This document shows positions 37,186 to 45,593 of a stretch of 64,000 nucleotides of DNA, one piece after another. The stretch is from Flavobacterium poyangense. GTDB taxonomy: Bacteria; Bacteroidota; Bacteroidia; Flavobacteriales; Flavobacteriaceae. A model generated the notes under the pieces. It saw nothing but the letters and a program-made list of their open reading frames with translations. It did not search any database and was not told where the DNA came from. Position numbers and translations under genes: made by a program. How positions within the stretch are numbered: the first letter of the stretch is position 1; every line of letters starts with the position of its first letter. The stretch lies in the NCBI RefSeq assembly GCF_011751075.1, contig NZ_JAALLN010000001.1, positions 1 to 64,000 of the forward strand, in the 5' to 3' direction.

Positions 37186-38196
37186 ATGAGTACTATAAAA
37201 ACAGTGAATTTAGGAGGTCAAGGTCTTGTTATTCCAAATATTGGTTTAGGCTGCATGGGAATGACTCAACTTGCCGGAAATGACATTTATGGCAAAGCTG
37301 ACGAAGCGGAATCCATAAGAACAATACACCGCTCATTGGAATTAGGCGGAAATTTTTTAGATACAGCAGATTTATACGGTCCGTTATTAAATGAAAGACT
37401 AATTGCAAAAGCGATAAAAGGCAATAGAAATCAATACCGCATTGCTACCAAATTTGGTTTTGAAATTAACGACAACGAACAACTTACCTGGCAGATCAAC
37501 GGTAAAAAAGACTACGTTAGAAAGGCAGTGGAACGTTCTCTTAAGAATTTAGGAACTGATTATATTGATTTGTATTATTTACACAGACTGGATCCGAATA
37601 CTCCTATTGAAGAAACTGTGGGTGTTATGTCTGATTTGGTTAAAGAAGGAAAAGTGGGTTATATTGGTCTTTCCGAGGTGGCATCGGAAACAATTCGAAA
37701 AGCACATAAAATTCATCCCTTAACAGCGGTACAAACAGAATATTCTCTTTTTGAAAGAAATGTTGAAGAGGCCGGAACTCTAAAAACACTCGAAGAGTTA
37801 AATATTGGCTTTGTTGCTTATTCGCCACTTGGAAGAGGATTTATTTCCGGCGAAATAAAAGATCCCAATGATATCCCTGAAAATGATTTCAGAAAAACGA
37901 TCCCACGTTTTCAAGGGGAACAATTCTATAAAAACATTGTGCTCTTAAATGAAATAAAAGCCCTTGCTGACCAAAGAGAAATTACGGCCTCACAGTTGGC
38001 TTTAGCGTGGATCTCTACTAAAGGATTTGTATCAATTCCCGGTACAAAACGTGTAAAATATCTCGAAGAAAATATTGCTGCGGCACAAATTATTTTATCC
38101 AATGAAGAACTAAACCGATTGGAAAGTATTATCCCATTAGGAACAAATACCGGAGCGCGTTACGACAAAGCCGGAATGGCAGCAGTTGATTTGTAA
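37186..38196 (+). CDS. Aldo/keto reductase
   Basis: NADPH-dependent reductase of 336 aa in the aldo/keto reductase fold (AKR13/YhdN-like). Family marks are LGLGCMGMTQL-type start (IGLGCMGMT), FLDTADLYGPLLNERLIAKAIKG with catalytic Asp and Tyr, YRIATKFGF with the lysine, DYIDLYYLHRLDPNTPIEET with the histidine, and the NADP loop LGRGFISGEI and ISTKGFVSIPGTKRVKYLEEN. The gene lies 69 bases before an AraC regulator on the same strand, likely its regulator. The physiological substrate is unknown. Confidence 0.92.
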   Translation: MSTIKTVNLGGQGLVIPNIGLGCMGMTQLAGNDIYGKADEAESIRTIHRSLELGGNFLDTADLYGPLLNERLIAKAIKGNRNQYRIATKFGFEINDNEQLTWQINGKKDYVRKAVERSLKNLGTDYIDLYYLHRLDPNTPIEETVGVMSDLVKEGKVGYIGLSEVASETIRKAHKIHPLTAVQTEYSLFERNVEEAGTLKTLEELNIGFVAYSPLGRGFISGEIKDPNDIPENDFRKTIPRFQGEQFYKNIVLLNEIKALADQREITASQLALAWISTKGFVSIPGTKRVKYLEENIAAAQIILSNEELNRLESIIPLGTNTGARYDKAGMAAVDL

Positions 38197-38265
38197 AGAG
38201 TCTAAAAAATATCCAATGGAAAAGTTATCTTTACGATAGCTTTTCCTACTTTTAAATTTGACGTT

Positions 38266-39186
38266 ATGAAAAAAGAAATTCACAATCCGCAAGCCATAAA
38301 TTCGATTTCAGAATTACATCAGTTACTTAGGATTCCTAAACCGGATCATCCTTTGGTGAGTTTTGTTAATTTGGAGAAAATGAGCTGTCTCGTTAATGAC
38401 AACTTAAAAAATATAATTTACAACTTCTACGCCATTTCTATTAAAAGAGGTTTTACGGGAAAATTGAAATACGGTCAAAATTATTATGATTTTGATGATG
38501 GTATCATGACCTTTATGTCTCCTAACCAGATTATTTCAACTGAAGTTTCAGAAGATACTCTTGTAAGCGGATCAATGTTGGTTATTCATCCGGACTTTAT
38601 TCAAAATTATGCTTTAGCCAAAAACATTAAAAATTTTACTTTTTTTTCCTACGCCGTTCACGAAGCGTTACACCTTTCTGAAAAAGAAGAAAAGATGATT
38701 ACCGGAATTATGCAAAATATAGAGCAGGAATATCTTTCTTCTATTGATGCGTTCAGTCAGGATGTGATAATTTCGCATATAGAATTACTCCTTAATTATT
38801 GTAACCGTTTTTACAACCGTCAGTTTCTTACGCGAAAAAGTGCCAATAATACGCTTCTAACCAAGCTGGAAACCCTTTTATCCGACTATTTTGAGCATGA
38901 TAAAGTCCAGAAACTGGGATTACCAACTGTAGCTTATGTCTCAGAACAATTAAATGTTTCACCCAATTACCTGAGCGATATGTTGCGATCCTTAACCGGG
39001 CAAAGTACACAGCATCACATTCATAATAAAGTTATCGAAAAAGCAAAAGAATTACTTTCCACAACTTCGCTTAGCGTTAGTGAGACGGCTTATCAATTAG
39101 GCTTTGAATATCCGCAATCCTTTAATAAATTATTTAAAAGCAAAACCAAACTTTCTCCTTTAGAATTTAGGAGCTCGTTTAACTAG
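38266..39186 (+). CDS. AraC family transcriptional regulator, 306 aa
   Basis: The N-terminal part is a ligand-sensing domain (SFVNLEKMSCLVNDN, KLKYGQNYYDFDDGIMTFMSPNQII). The C-terminal 100 residues hold two HTH motifs, LPTVAYVSEQLNVSPNYLSDMLRSLTGQSTQHHI and SLSVSETAYQLGFEYPQSFNKLFKSKTKLSPLEFRS. It follows the aldo/keto reductase closely and resembles regulators that control a cognate reductase or redox gene. Its stop overlaps the convergent binding-protein gene by four bases. Confidence 0.9.
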   Translation: MKKEIHNPQAINSISELHQLLRIPKPDHPLVSFVNLEKMSCLVNDNLKNIIYNFYAISIKRGFTGKLKYGQNYYDFDDGIMTFMSPNQIISTEVSEDTLVSGSMLVIHPDFIQNYALAKNIKNFTFFSYAVHEALHLSEKEEKMITGIMQNIEQEYLSSIDAFSQDVIISHIELLLNYCNRFYNRQFLTRKSANNTLLTKLETLLSDYFEHDKVQKLGLPTVAYVSEQLNVSPNYLSDMLRSLTGQSTQHHIHNKVIEKAKELLSTTSLSVSETAYQLGFEYPQSFNKLFKSKTKLSPLEFRSSFN

Positions 39187-39983
39187 CTCTTTAATCGTTC
39201 ATGAAGCAATTTAAAGTATGAGAACGCCTTTAGCAATCGGCTTCCGTGCCAGGAAAACATTTCGCCGTCGACAAAAACAGTTTTGGCGTGGTGGGTAAAA
39301 CGTCCTATTTCGAAAGCGTCTTCTTCTTTGAAAGGATAAGGCTCGGAAGAAAGTAAAACCAAATCAGGGTCGCCTTCCAATCGCATTTTTTTGAGTTCGA
39401 TTTCGGGATAGCGTCCTTTGTCTTCATAAATATTCTGAAAATGATTCAGCTTTAATAATTCATTTATATAAGTATCGTTTCCGGCAACCATATAAGGATT
39501 CTTCCAAATAAAATAGGCCGCTTTTTTTATTGCGATATCTTCAATGTATTTCCTGAAATCGTCTAAAGCAAAAGCCAATTTGTTGTTCCATTTTTGGGCT
39601 TCGGTGCGGCAATTAAAAAGCTGACCGAAATCGGAGATCATCTGAAAATTGTCTTCCAGAGTAACAATATTTGTCACCCAAACCGGGCAAATCTCACTTA
39701 GTTGTGCTACTATCTCTGCTGTGTTTTCTTCTTTATTACAAACGATAATATCGGGTTGCAATAGTTTTATTTTTTCGAAGTGAATCTTTTTTGTCCCCCC
39801 AACTACTTTTTTAGTCGATTTTAAATGATACGGATGTACACAAAACTTAGTAATTCCGATGATTTTTTCTTCTAAACCTAAATCATACAATAATTCGGTT
39901 TGAGAGGGAACCAACGAAATAATACGTTTGGGAGCCGTTTCAAAAGAATGCATAGTTCCTAACTGATCGGAGAATTGTTTCAA
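39183..39983 (-). CDS. Helical-backbone metal-receptor/BtuF-like binding protein without a signal peptide
   Basis: 266 aa, fold of periplasmic siderophore/cobalamin/metal-binding proteins (PBP2-like, BtuF type): RIISLVPSQTELLYDLGLEEKIIGITKFCVHP at the start, LLQPDIIVCNKEENTAEIV, then the helical backbone and PDLVLLSSEPYPFKEEDAFEI with FSWHGSRLLKAFSYFKLL at the end. The N-terminus MKQFSDQLGTMHSFETAPKR has no hydrophobic segment, so it should stay in the cytoplasm. No permease or ATPase is nearby. It could bind a ligand as a cytosolic chaperone or sensor. It may also be transcribed with a weak promoter in 39984-40290, which is repeat-filled. Confidence 0.8.
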   Translation of the reverse strand: MKQFSDQLGTMHSFETAPKRIISLVPSQTELLYDLGLEEKIIGITKFCVHPYHLKSTKKVVGGTKKIHFEKIKLLQPDIIVCNKEENTAEIVAQLSEICPVWVTNIVTLEDNFQMISDFGQLFNCRTEAQKWNNKLAFALDDFRKYIEDIAIKKAAYFIWKNPYMVAGNDTYINELLKLNHFQNIYEDKGRYPEIELKKMRLEGDPDLVLLSSEPYPFKEEDAFEIGRFTHHAKTVFVDGEMFSWHGSRLLKAFSYFKLLHERLKS

Positions 39984-39995
39984 AGGAGATGTGGT

Positions 39996-40290
39996 TTTTT
40001 GTTTTTTTGTTTCAGGTTTCAGGTTTCAAGTTTTTTTTAAGCGCTAGGGGCGCAAAGGGCTACGCAAGGGTCGCAAATTTTTTTTCTTGTGAACTCCTAT
40101 ATGTTTGCGTAGAATTTTTTTCACGCAGATTTAGCAGATTTATTGAGATCGTTTTTATCGGAATCGCAGAGCAAAAATATCGGCTTAATCTGCTAGATCT
40201 GCGTGTATAAAAAGAAACTTTGCGAACCTTGCGGTTAAACTCACAAAGCTCCTCAACTTGAAACCTGAAACCTGAAACTTTTTTTAAAAC
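39996..40290. repeat. Repeat block including ACGCAGAT palindrome, copy 3
   Basis: CACGCAGATTTAGCAGATT (from 40122) faces AATCTGCTAGATCTGCGTG (to 40205). On either side, TTTCAGGTTTCAGGTTTCAAG at 40010-40030 and TTGAAACCTGAAACCTGAAAC at 40257-40278 form an outer inverted pair, so the whole 270-bp block is a nested palindrome. No gene. Confidence 0.8.
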
Positions 40291-41109
40291 TTATTTATTT
40301 CTAATAATCTCTTCCATTTCCTGCTGTACCTTCAAGGCCTCTTCTCTTGCTTTTTCGGCAAAGTCAGTTCCTTTTGAAGCATAGATAATGGCTCTTGCAG
40401 AATTTACAAGAAGACCGATTTTATCATTCATTCCGTATTTGCAAACTTCAGATAAACTACCGCCCTGAGCGCCAATTCCGGGAACAAGTAAGAAACTGTC
40501 CGGAACAATCTTTCTGATATCTGCAAAGTATTCCGCTTTGGTAGCGCCAACAACATACATTAGGTTTTCGCTGTTTTTCCATGTTTTAGAAGTTTCTAAA
40601 ACTTGTTTGTACAACTCTTTTCCATTTGTAGTTAACGTCTGGAAATCGAAGGCTCCTTCATTTGAAGTCAAGGCTAACATAATGGTATGTTTGTTCTCAA
40701 AAGCCAAAAACGGTTCAACAGAATCCTTCCCCATGTAAGGTGCAACGGTCACACTATCAAAATTTAAATCCTCAAAAAAGGCTTTTGCATACATGCTTGA
40801 CGTATTTCCGATATCTCCACGTTTTGCATCGGCGATGGTAAAAATATCTGGATAATTGGTATTGATGTATTCGATTGTTTTTTGAAGCGAAAGCCATCCT
40901 TTTAGTCCATATGCCTCAAAGAAAGCGGTGTTAGGCTTATACCCTACCGTTAGATCGTGTGTAGCATCGATTATCGCTTTATTGAATTCGAAAATAGGAT
41001 CTTCGGTTTCTAATAAATGAGATGGAATCTTCGTTAAATCAGGATCTAATCCAACGCATAAAAATGATTTTTTCTGAAGAATTTGTTCGTGTAGTTGTTG
41101 TGTTGTCAT
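40291..41109 (-). CDS. pyrF: Orotidine 5'-phosphate decarboxylase
   Basis: Last step of UMP synthesis. It has 272 aa from ATG 41109 ([29 protein letters not shown]); the longer open frame adds only leader DNA. It is of the group-2 PyrF type, about 270 aa, with [22 protein letters not shown] carrying the D-x-K-x-x-D catalytic motif, [18 protein letters not shown], and a phosphate-binding end [21 protein letters not shown]. It lies alone; other pyrimidine genes are not in the window. Confidence 0.95.
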   Translation of the reverse strand: MTTQQLHEQILQKKSFLCVGLDPDLTKIPSHLLETEDPIFEFNKAIIDATHDLTVGYKPNTAFFEAYGLKGWLSLQKTIEYINTNYPDIFTIADAKRGDIGNTSSMYAKAFFEDLNFDSVTVAPYMGKDSVEPFLAFENKHTIMLALTSNEGAFDFQTLTTNGKELYKQVLETSKTWKNSENLMYVVGATKAEYFADIRKIVPDSFLLVPGIGAQGGSLSEVCKYGMNDKIGLLVNSARAIIYASKGTDFAEKAREEALKVQQEMEEIIRNK

Positions 41110-41173
41110 TCTTGTTTTTTTAGTCCTTCTAATTCGCAAGAAATAATTCTTTTTTAGAAGTATGCAAAAATAA

Positions 41174-41203
41174 AAAAAGCCACTCAATTAAGAATGGCTT
41201 TTT
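41174..41203 (-). terminator. Terminator of the OmpA-family gene
   Basis: AAAAAGCCA and TGGCTTTTT pair across a 12-base loop, 20 bases past the stop, with T-run on the minus strand. Confidence 0.85.
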
Positions 41204-41223
41204 GGTATTATATTCAATTCGGA

Positions 41224-43407
41224 TTATAAATTGCCTAAATAAACAATTTCCGTTCTTCTGTTTTCAGCTCTTCCTGAAGCCGTTTTATTTGATTTTACCG
41301 GTTTGGATGATCCAAATCCCTGAGAAGTCAAATTAGCCGGATTTACTCCTTTACTAATCAAAAGATCCATAATTACTTTGGCTCTCGCTTCAGATAATTT
41401 CTGATTTACTTTTGCATTTCCAACATTATCTGTATGACCATTAATGGCAAATTTAGCATTTGGATAATTTTTCAGAATTTCTTTGATTGCGTCTAATCTT
41501 CCTGATGTTTCTCCCATTTTAGCATCGTTTAAAGTTGCTTTACCAGTTGTAAAAAAGATCGATTTAGCTTCTACTTTTAATTGCTCTAAAGTCGCTTTAG
41601 TAACCTTAGGACAACCTTTATTTTCTAACGGGCCTGCCACTAACGGACAATCATCCTCTTTATCAGAAATACCATCTTTATCTGCATCTAAAACCGGGCA
41701 ACCTTTATTTTCAACCAAACCGGGAACATCAATACAAGCATCATCTTTATCTAAAACTCCATCTTTATCAGTATCCGGCCAAGGGCATCCTTTGTTTTCT
41801 ACCGGGCCTGCTACTTTTGGACAAGCATCAACATTATCCAACAAAGTATCACCGTCTGTATCTTTCCATGGACATCCTTTGTTTTCTACTGCACCTTTCA
41901 CATCCGGACAAGCATCGTCTTTGTCTAAAACTTTATCGCCATCTGTATCCGGCCATGGACAACCATTATTCTCTGCCGGTCCGGCTACTTTTCTACAAGC
42001 ATCCTCTTTATCGATCACTCCATCTTCATCTGTATCTTTAAATTTCTTCTCATAAACCGGAATCTTCATACCTAAATGAAAATCGGCTCCTTTAGATTCT
42101 TTAGAAATCAAATTACTTACTACAGAACCGGAACCAATAAAGAAAACACCTACGCGAATTCCGGAACCAACTTGCATTCCTGTATATTCCATCCAGGTCA
42201 TTGGCATGTAAAAACTAAACCATCTGCTTTCGTAACGAGGAGTTAAACTTACGCGGTCAGCAATTCCGTAACCATTTAGTTTATTATCCGAAACCATATT
42301 GATATCTCCATTCAGATTTAAATAGAATTTTCTGTACATATTCCAATCTACATCAGTATGAATTGCTGTTGGCAAATTTGTTTTTGCTCCTCTTGAAGTT
42401 GACGTTTTAGTATAATTTTGATTTAGAAAATCATATAGATTACTCATATCATCGATCATCTTTTCTGTTACAATACCGGTTACATTATAAGTATCCTGTT
42501 TTGCGTTTCTGTAATCTATAGATCCAATATCCGTCACAGACAATCCGAAGCGAAGTTTGTATTTATTTAAATCTCTAAAATTATTATCTGCCGGTTTTGC
42601 ATTACTCAAATCGTATTGCTCGTAATCCGGTCTCCATTCGTAAACAAGTCCAAAATCAAAACCAAATCCTCTAGAGCCGGAATCAAATTTGTAATCTTCA
42701 TTGGCTTCAAAATCCTGACTTGCTCCAATTGTAATTTCTCCCGAAGAAGCCAAAACACCGGCCTGAGGGTTAGTTGTGTTTTCAACATAGGCTACTTTAA
42801 CATCTTTTCCCTGCACATAACCGTTTACACCGCCTTGCAAATACTTAGCTGTTAAACCTCCTTTTAGGAAATGTTGGTTCTTTTGGTATAATACTGCCGC
42901 ATACGAAATTCCTAATTCACCCCATGAATTAGAAGCGCCATTTGGGTTCCCAGCATTGAAGTTAAAGTTACCGGATGCATCCAATCCGTCTTTAACCTGA
43001 TCTACAAGATATCCGTTAATATTTCTTACGTTAGATACCGATCTGGCTCTTGTAAATACAGCCAAAGTATGCTTTGGAGCAATATTAAACATAAAAGACG
43101 GTCCCATTATATCAAAATTAACACGACCATTATTTGAGTTAGATGCAGTCATTTTTGACTGCTTGTCAAAATCATAACCGTCCTTGTAAACATCAAAAAG
43201 ACGAACTCCATACAAATCGTTTTGAACCGATCCGCTAACGGAGAATAAATTAATATCTGTTTTAAAACGAGAATCAGCTATAGAAGCCGGATTAAAAAGT
43301 ACACTTTGTACACCTGCATAATTATCATGAAAATAACCTAAATAAGATTGGGCTTTGACTGTAAAAGAGGCGCTGAAGATAAATAGAACAAGTAATTGTT
43401 TTTTCAT
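41224..43407 (-). CDS. OmpA-family outer-membrane protein with DUF5723-like barrel and five thrombospondin-3 repeats
   Basis: 727 aa with signal peptide MKKQLLVLFIFSASFTVKAQ. Residues about 25-440 are a DUF5723-like beta-barrel (YLGYFHDNYAGVQSVLFNPASIADSRFKTDINLFS). Residues about 455-595 hold five calcium-binding repeats of the type DTDGDKVLDKDDACP...ENKGCPW. The C-terminal OmpA domain (SIFFTTGKATLNDAKMG, FAINGHTDNVGNAKVNQKLSEARAKVIMDLLISKGV, NRRTEIVYLG) binds peptidoglycan, with the NGHTDNxG motif. It tethers the outer membrane to the wall. This is a common Flavobacterium surface protein. Confidence 0.93.
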   Translation of the reverse strand: MKKQLLVLFIFSASFTVKAQSYLGYFHDNYAGVQSVLFNPASIADSRFKTDINLFSVSGSVQNDLYGVRLFDVYKDGYDFDKQSKMTASNSNNGRVNFDIMGPSFMFNIAPKHTLAVFTRARSVSNVRNINGYLVDQVKDGLDASGNFNFNAGNPNGASNSWGELGISYAAVLYQKNQHFLKGGLTAKYLQGGVNGYVQGKDVKVAYVENTTNPQAGVLASSGEITIGASQDFEANEDYKFDSGSRGFGFDFGLVYEWRPDYEQYDLSNAKPADNNFRDLNKYKLRFGLSVTDIGSIDYRNAKQDTYNVTGIVTEKMIDDMSNLYDFLNQNYTKTSTSRGAKTNLPTAIHTDVDWNMYRKFYLNLNGDINMVSDNKLNGYGIADRVSLTPRYESRWFSFYMPMTWMEYTGMQVGSGIRVGVFFIGSGSVVSNLISKESKGADFHLGMKIPVYEKKFKDTDEDGVIDKEDACRKVAGPAENNGCPWPDTDGDKVLDKDDACPDVKGAVENKGCPWKDTDGDTLLDNVDACPKVAGPVENKGCPWPDTDKDGVLDKDDACIDVPGLVENKGCPVLDADKDGISDKEDDCPLVAGPLENKGCPKVTKATLEQLKVEAKSIFFTTGKATLNDAKMGETSGRLDAIKEILKNYPNAKFAINGHTDNVGNAKVNQKLSEARAKVIMDLLISKGVNPANLTSQGFGSSKPVKSNKTASGRAENRRTEIVYLGNL

Positions 43408-43531
43408 TCAAATAGGGGTTTAAGATTAATTCGGCGGCAAAACTACAATAAAGGATTCATTCAAAGGTTACCAAAACATTGAATTCCTGTAACATCTTTG
43501 CCTAATTCTATAAAAAATAAAACAACACTTT

Positions 43532-44041
43532 ATGTTAAATTTGGAACAAACCGAAAATCAAGCGATTATGATTCCGAACATTGGCATTGCAACAAAAAAT
43601 TTAAAAAAAAGCACAACTATATTAGCCACAATTTTATCTAATGAAATGACATTATATGTAAAAACCAGAAAATTTCACTGGAATATTTCAGGAAACAGCT
43701 TCATGGAATTGCATAAATTACTCGAAGAACAATACCGAATTCTAGAAACTAATATCGATGAAGTAGCGGAACGCATTAGTCAATTGGGAGAAAAAACAAT
43801 TGGTACTATGCACGAATTTATAGAAAATTCGACCTTGAAAGAATCTCCAAAACAATATACTTCGCAAAAACAGATGTTACAGGAATTACTCGAAAACCAC
43901 GAACAGTTGGCTACCGAATTCAGAGCTTTTATACCGACATTTGAAAACGACAACCAGGATATGGGCTCTGCCGATTTTGTTACGGGACTGTTACAACAAC
44001 ACGAAAAAATGGCCTGGATTCTTCGTCGATACCAGGCTTAG
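43532..44041 (+). CDS. dps: Dps/ferritin-like stress protein
   Basis: DNA-binding, iron-storing miniferritin of 169 aa. TRKFHWNISGNSFMELHKLLEEQYRILETNIDEVAERISQLGE carries the inter-subunit ferroxidase residues (H-W, D/E of D-E-V-A-E-R). The start may be the first ATG (MLNLEQ) or the internal one at 43568 (MIPNIGIATKNL); the latter is closer to the family start. A CATCTTTG box at about 43494-43501 fits the -7. This begins a run of stress-related genes. Confidence 0.93.
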   Translation: MLNLEQTENQAIMIPNIGIATKNLKKSTTILATILSNEMTLYVKTRKFHWNISGNSFMELHKLLEEQYRILETNIDEVAERISQLGEKTIGTMHEFIENSTLKESPKQYTSQKQMLQELLENHEQLATEFRAFIPTFENDNQDMGSADFVTGLLQQHEKMAWILRRYQA

Positions 44042-44560
44042 AATAGCTGTGTCCTGAACTATCCCACATTCTGAGAAATTGATCTATAAAAATAAACAAT
44101 AATTAATTAGCACTTTTACAATACTATTCCCAAGTAGTACGTTGCTTGTAATTCTTAAAATTACACTAGCCACAGAGAGCCGCGAAGTCGCAAAGTTTCT
44201 TTTTATACACGCAGATCTAGCAGATTAAGCCGATATTTTTGTTCTCTGATTTCGATAAAAAATATTTCGAATAGATCTGCCAGATCTGCGTGAAAAAATT
44301 GCTCTGCAAACATAGGAGCCGCAAAGTTTCTCACGCAGATTTGCTTCACCAGTTCTCTATCACTCGGGTTACAGATATTTTTGTTTTGTTATTTCGATAA
44401 AAACAATCCTAATAAATCTGCAAAATCTGCGTGCAAAAGACTTTTCATTTATGTGTTAAAAATAATCACTTCTCAATGCATTAAATTCTTAAAATCTTAA
44501 TTTAATCTATAAGCCAACAGTAAGCAAAAAAAGAATTATCTTTAACCCTATTTTAATCCT
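44042..44560. repeat. Repeat block with ACGCAGAT palindromes, copies 4 and 5
   Basis: Copy 4 (44208-44292) has CACGCAGATCTAGCAGATTAA facing GATCTGCCAGATCTGCGTG. Copy 5 (44332-44434) starts CACGCAGATTT and ends AAATCTGCGTG, with a degraded middle. Between and around are CGCAAAGTTTC fragments. No gene in these 519 bases. Confidence 0.8.
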
Positions 44561-45112
44561 ATGAAATTATTTATAAAGTTCGACATCAACACGATTTGTT
44601 CCCTTTTTTTAAAAGAAAAGCTGGACGAGCAAAACATAGATTTTAGTACTTTGGGGTTTGGTGAAATCGAACTTACTAAAAACCTTGACGCTGAAGGGCT
44701 TGAAAACCTAAAAAACACATTGAGTCCATTTGGACTTGAGGTGGTTGAGAATCAAAAAAGTGTTTTAGTACAGAAAATCAAAGATGCCATTATTGAACTG
44801 GTTTACGTAGATGATAACAACAATCTGAAGAGTTCTGTTTTTTTGGCAGAGAAATTAAATCATAGTTATGGTTATTTATCGAATGTTTTTTCGGAAGTAA
44901 CCTATTCTTCGATTGAAAATTTCATCATTCTACAGAAAATAGAAAGAGCCAAACAATTGATGTTAGTCAATGAAATGAGTTTGACCGAAATTGCTTTTTT
45001 ACTTAATTATTCGAGTGTTGCCCACTTGAGTACGCAGTTTAAAAACACCACCGGAATTACACCATCGGCTTTTCAGAGGATTATAAAAAAGAGAAGAGAG
45101 AATTTACAATAA
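44561..45112 (+). CDS. Short AraC-type regulator, 183 aa
   Basis: The C-terminal half is an AraC HTH pair (NLKSSVFLAEKLNHSYGYLSNVFSEVTYSSIENFI and MSLTEIAFLLNYSSVAHLSTQFKNTTGITPSAFQRII). The N-terminal half, MKLFIKFDINTICSLFLKEKLDEQNI, looks like a small alpha/beta (ferredoxin-like or HMA-like) domain with no cysteine pair. It is followed 22 bases later by a response regulator and then a kinase, so it is probably the first gene of a three-gene signalling operon. Confidence 0.85.
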   Translation: MKLFIKFDINTICSLFLKEKLDEQNIDFSTLGFGEIELTKNLDAEGLENLKNTLSPFGLEVVENQKSVLVQKIKDAIIELVYVDDNNNLKSSVFLAEKLNHSYGYLSNVFSEVTYSSIENFIILQKIERAKQLMLVNEMSLTEIAFLLNYSSVAHLSTQFKNTTGITPSAFQRIIKKRRENLQ

Positions 45113-45134
45113 AACCTAAATACCACGAAAATCA

Positions 45135-45584
45135 ATGCAGAAAAACGCATTACACATTTTACTTGCCGATGACGATGAGGATGACAGACTCTTTTTTAAG
45201 GATGCCTTTGAAGAAGTTAGAGTTCAAACAAATGTAACATTTGTTCACGATGGCCTTCAATTGATGGAACATTTGAAGACACCCGATATCAACTTACCCG
45301 ATATTTTATTTCTGGATTTAAATATGCCCAAAAAAACGGGTAAAGAATGTTTAAGGGAAATCAAAAAAACCGAACATCTTAAAAATATTATTATTGCTAT
45401 ATATTCTACTTCCTCTTCAGAAGAAGATATAGAAGATACCTTTATTGAAGGAGCAAATATTTATATCAAAAAACCAAGTGATTTTAATGCACTGAAAAAG
45501 ATTATTAATGAGGTTGTTACTTTAAATTGGCACTACCACACATCTGGTCTGAACCGTGATAATTTTTTGTTGCGCCTAAAATAA
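45135..45584 (+). CDS. Single-domain response regulator (Rcp1-like)
   Basis: Receiver protein of 149 aa without output domain. It has LLADDDEDDRLFF (acidic pocket), ILFLDLNMPKKTGKECL with the phospho-accepting aspartate, IYSTSSSEEDIE (Thr/Ser switch), and IYIKKPSDF with the lysine. It resembles Rcp1, the partner of phytochrome-like kinases in Bacteroidetes and cyanobacteria. Transcription continues into the kinase gene 9 bases later. Confidence 0.92.
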   Translation: MQKNALHILLADDDEDDRLFFKDAFEEVRVQTNVTFVHDGLQLMEHLKTPDINLPDILFLDLNMPKKTGKECLREIKKTEHLKNIIIAIYSTSSSEEDIEDTFIEGANIYIKKPSDFNALKKIINEVVTLNWHYHTSGLNRDNFLLRLK

Positions 45585-45593
45585 TAACATTCC

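Noticed and set aside
41483..42055. Long plus-strand frame opposite the OmpA gene (190 aa)
   Set aside because: Antisense to the D/G/K-rich calcium-binding repeats, which open a Ser/Pro-rich frame on the other strand. Not a gene.
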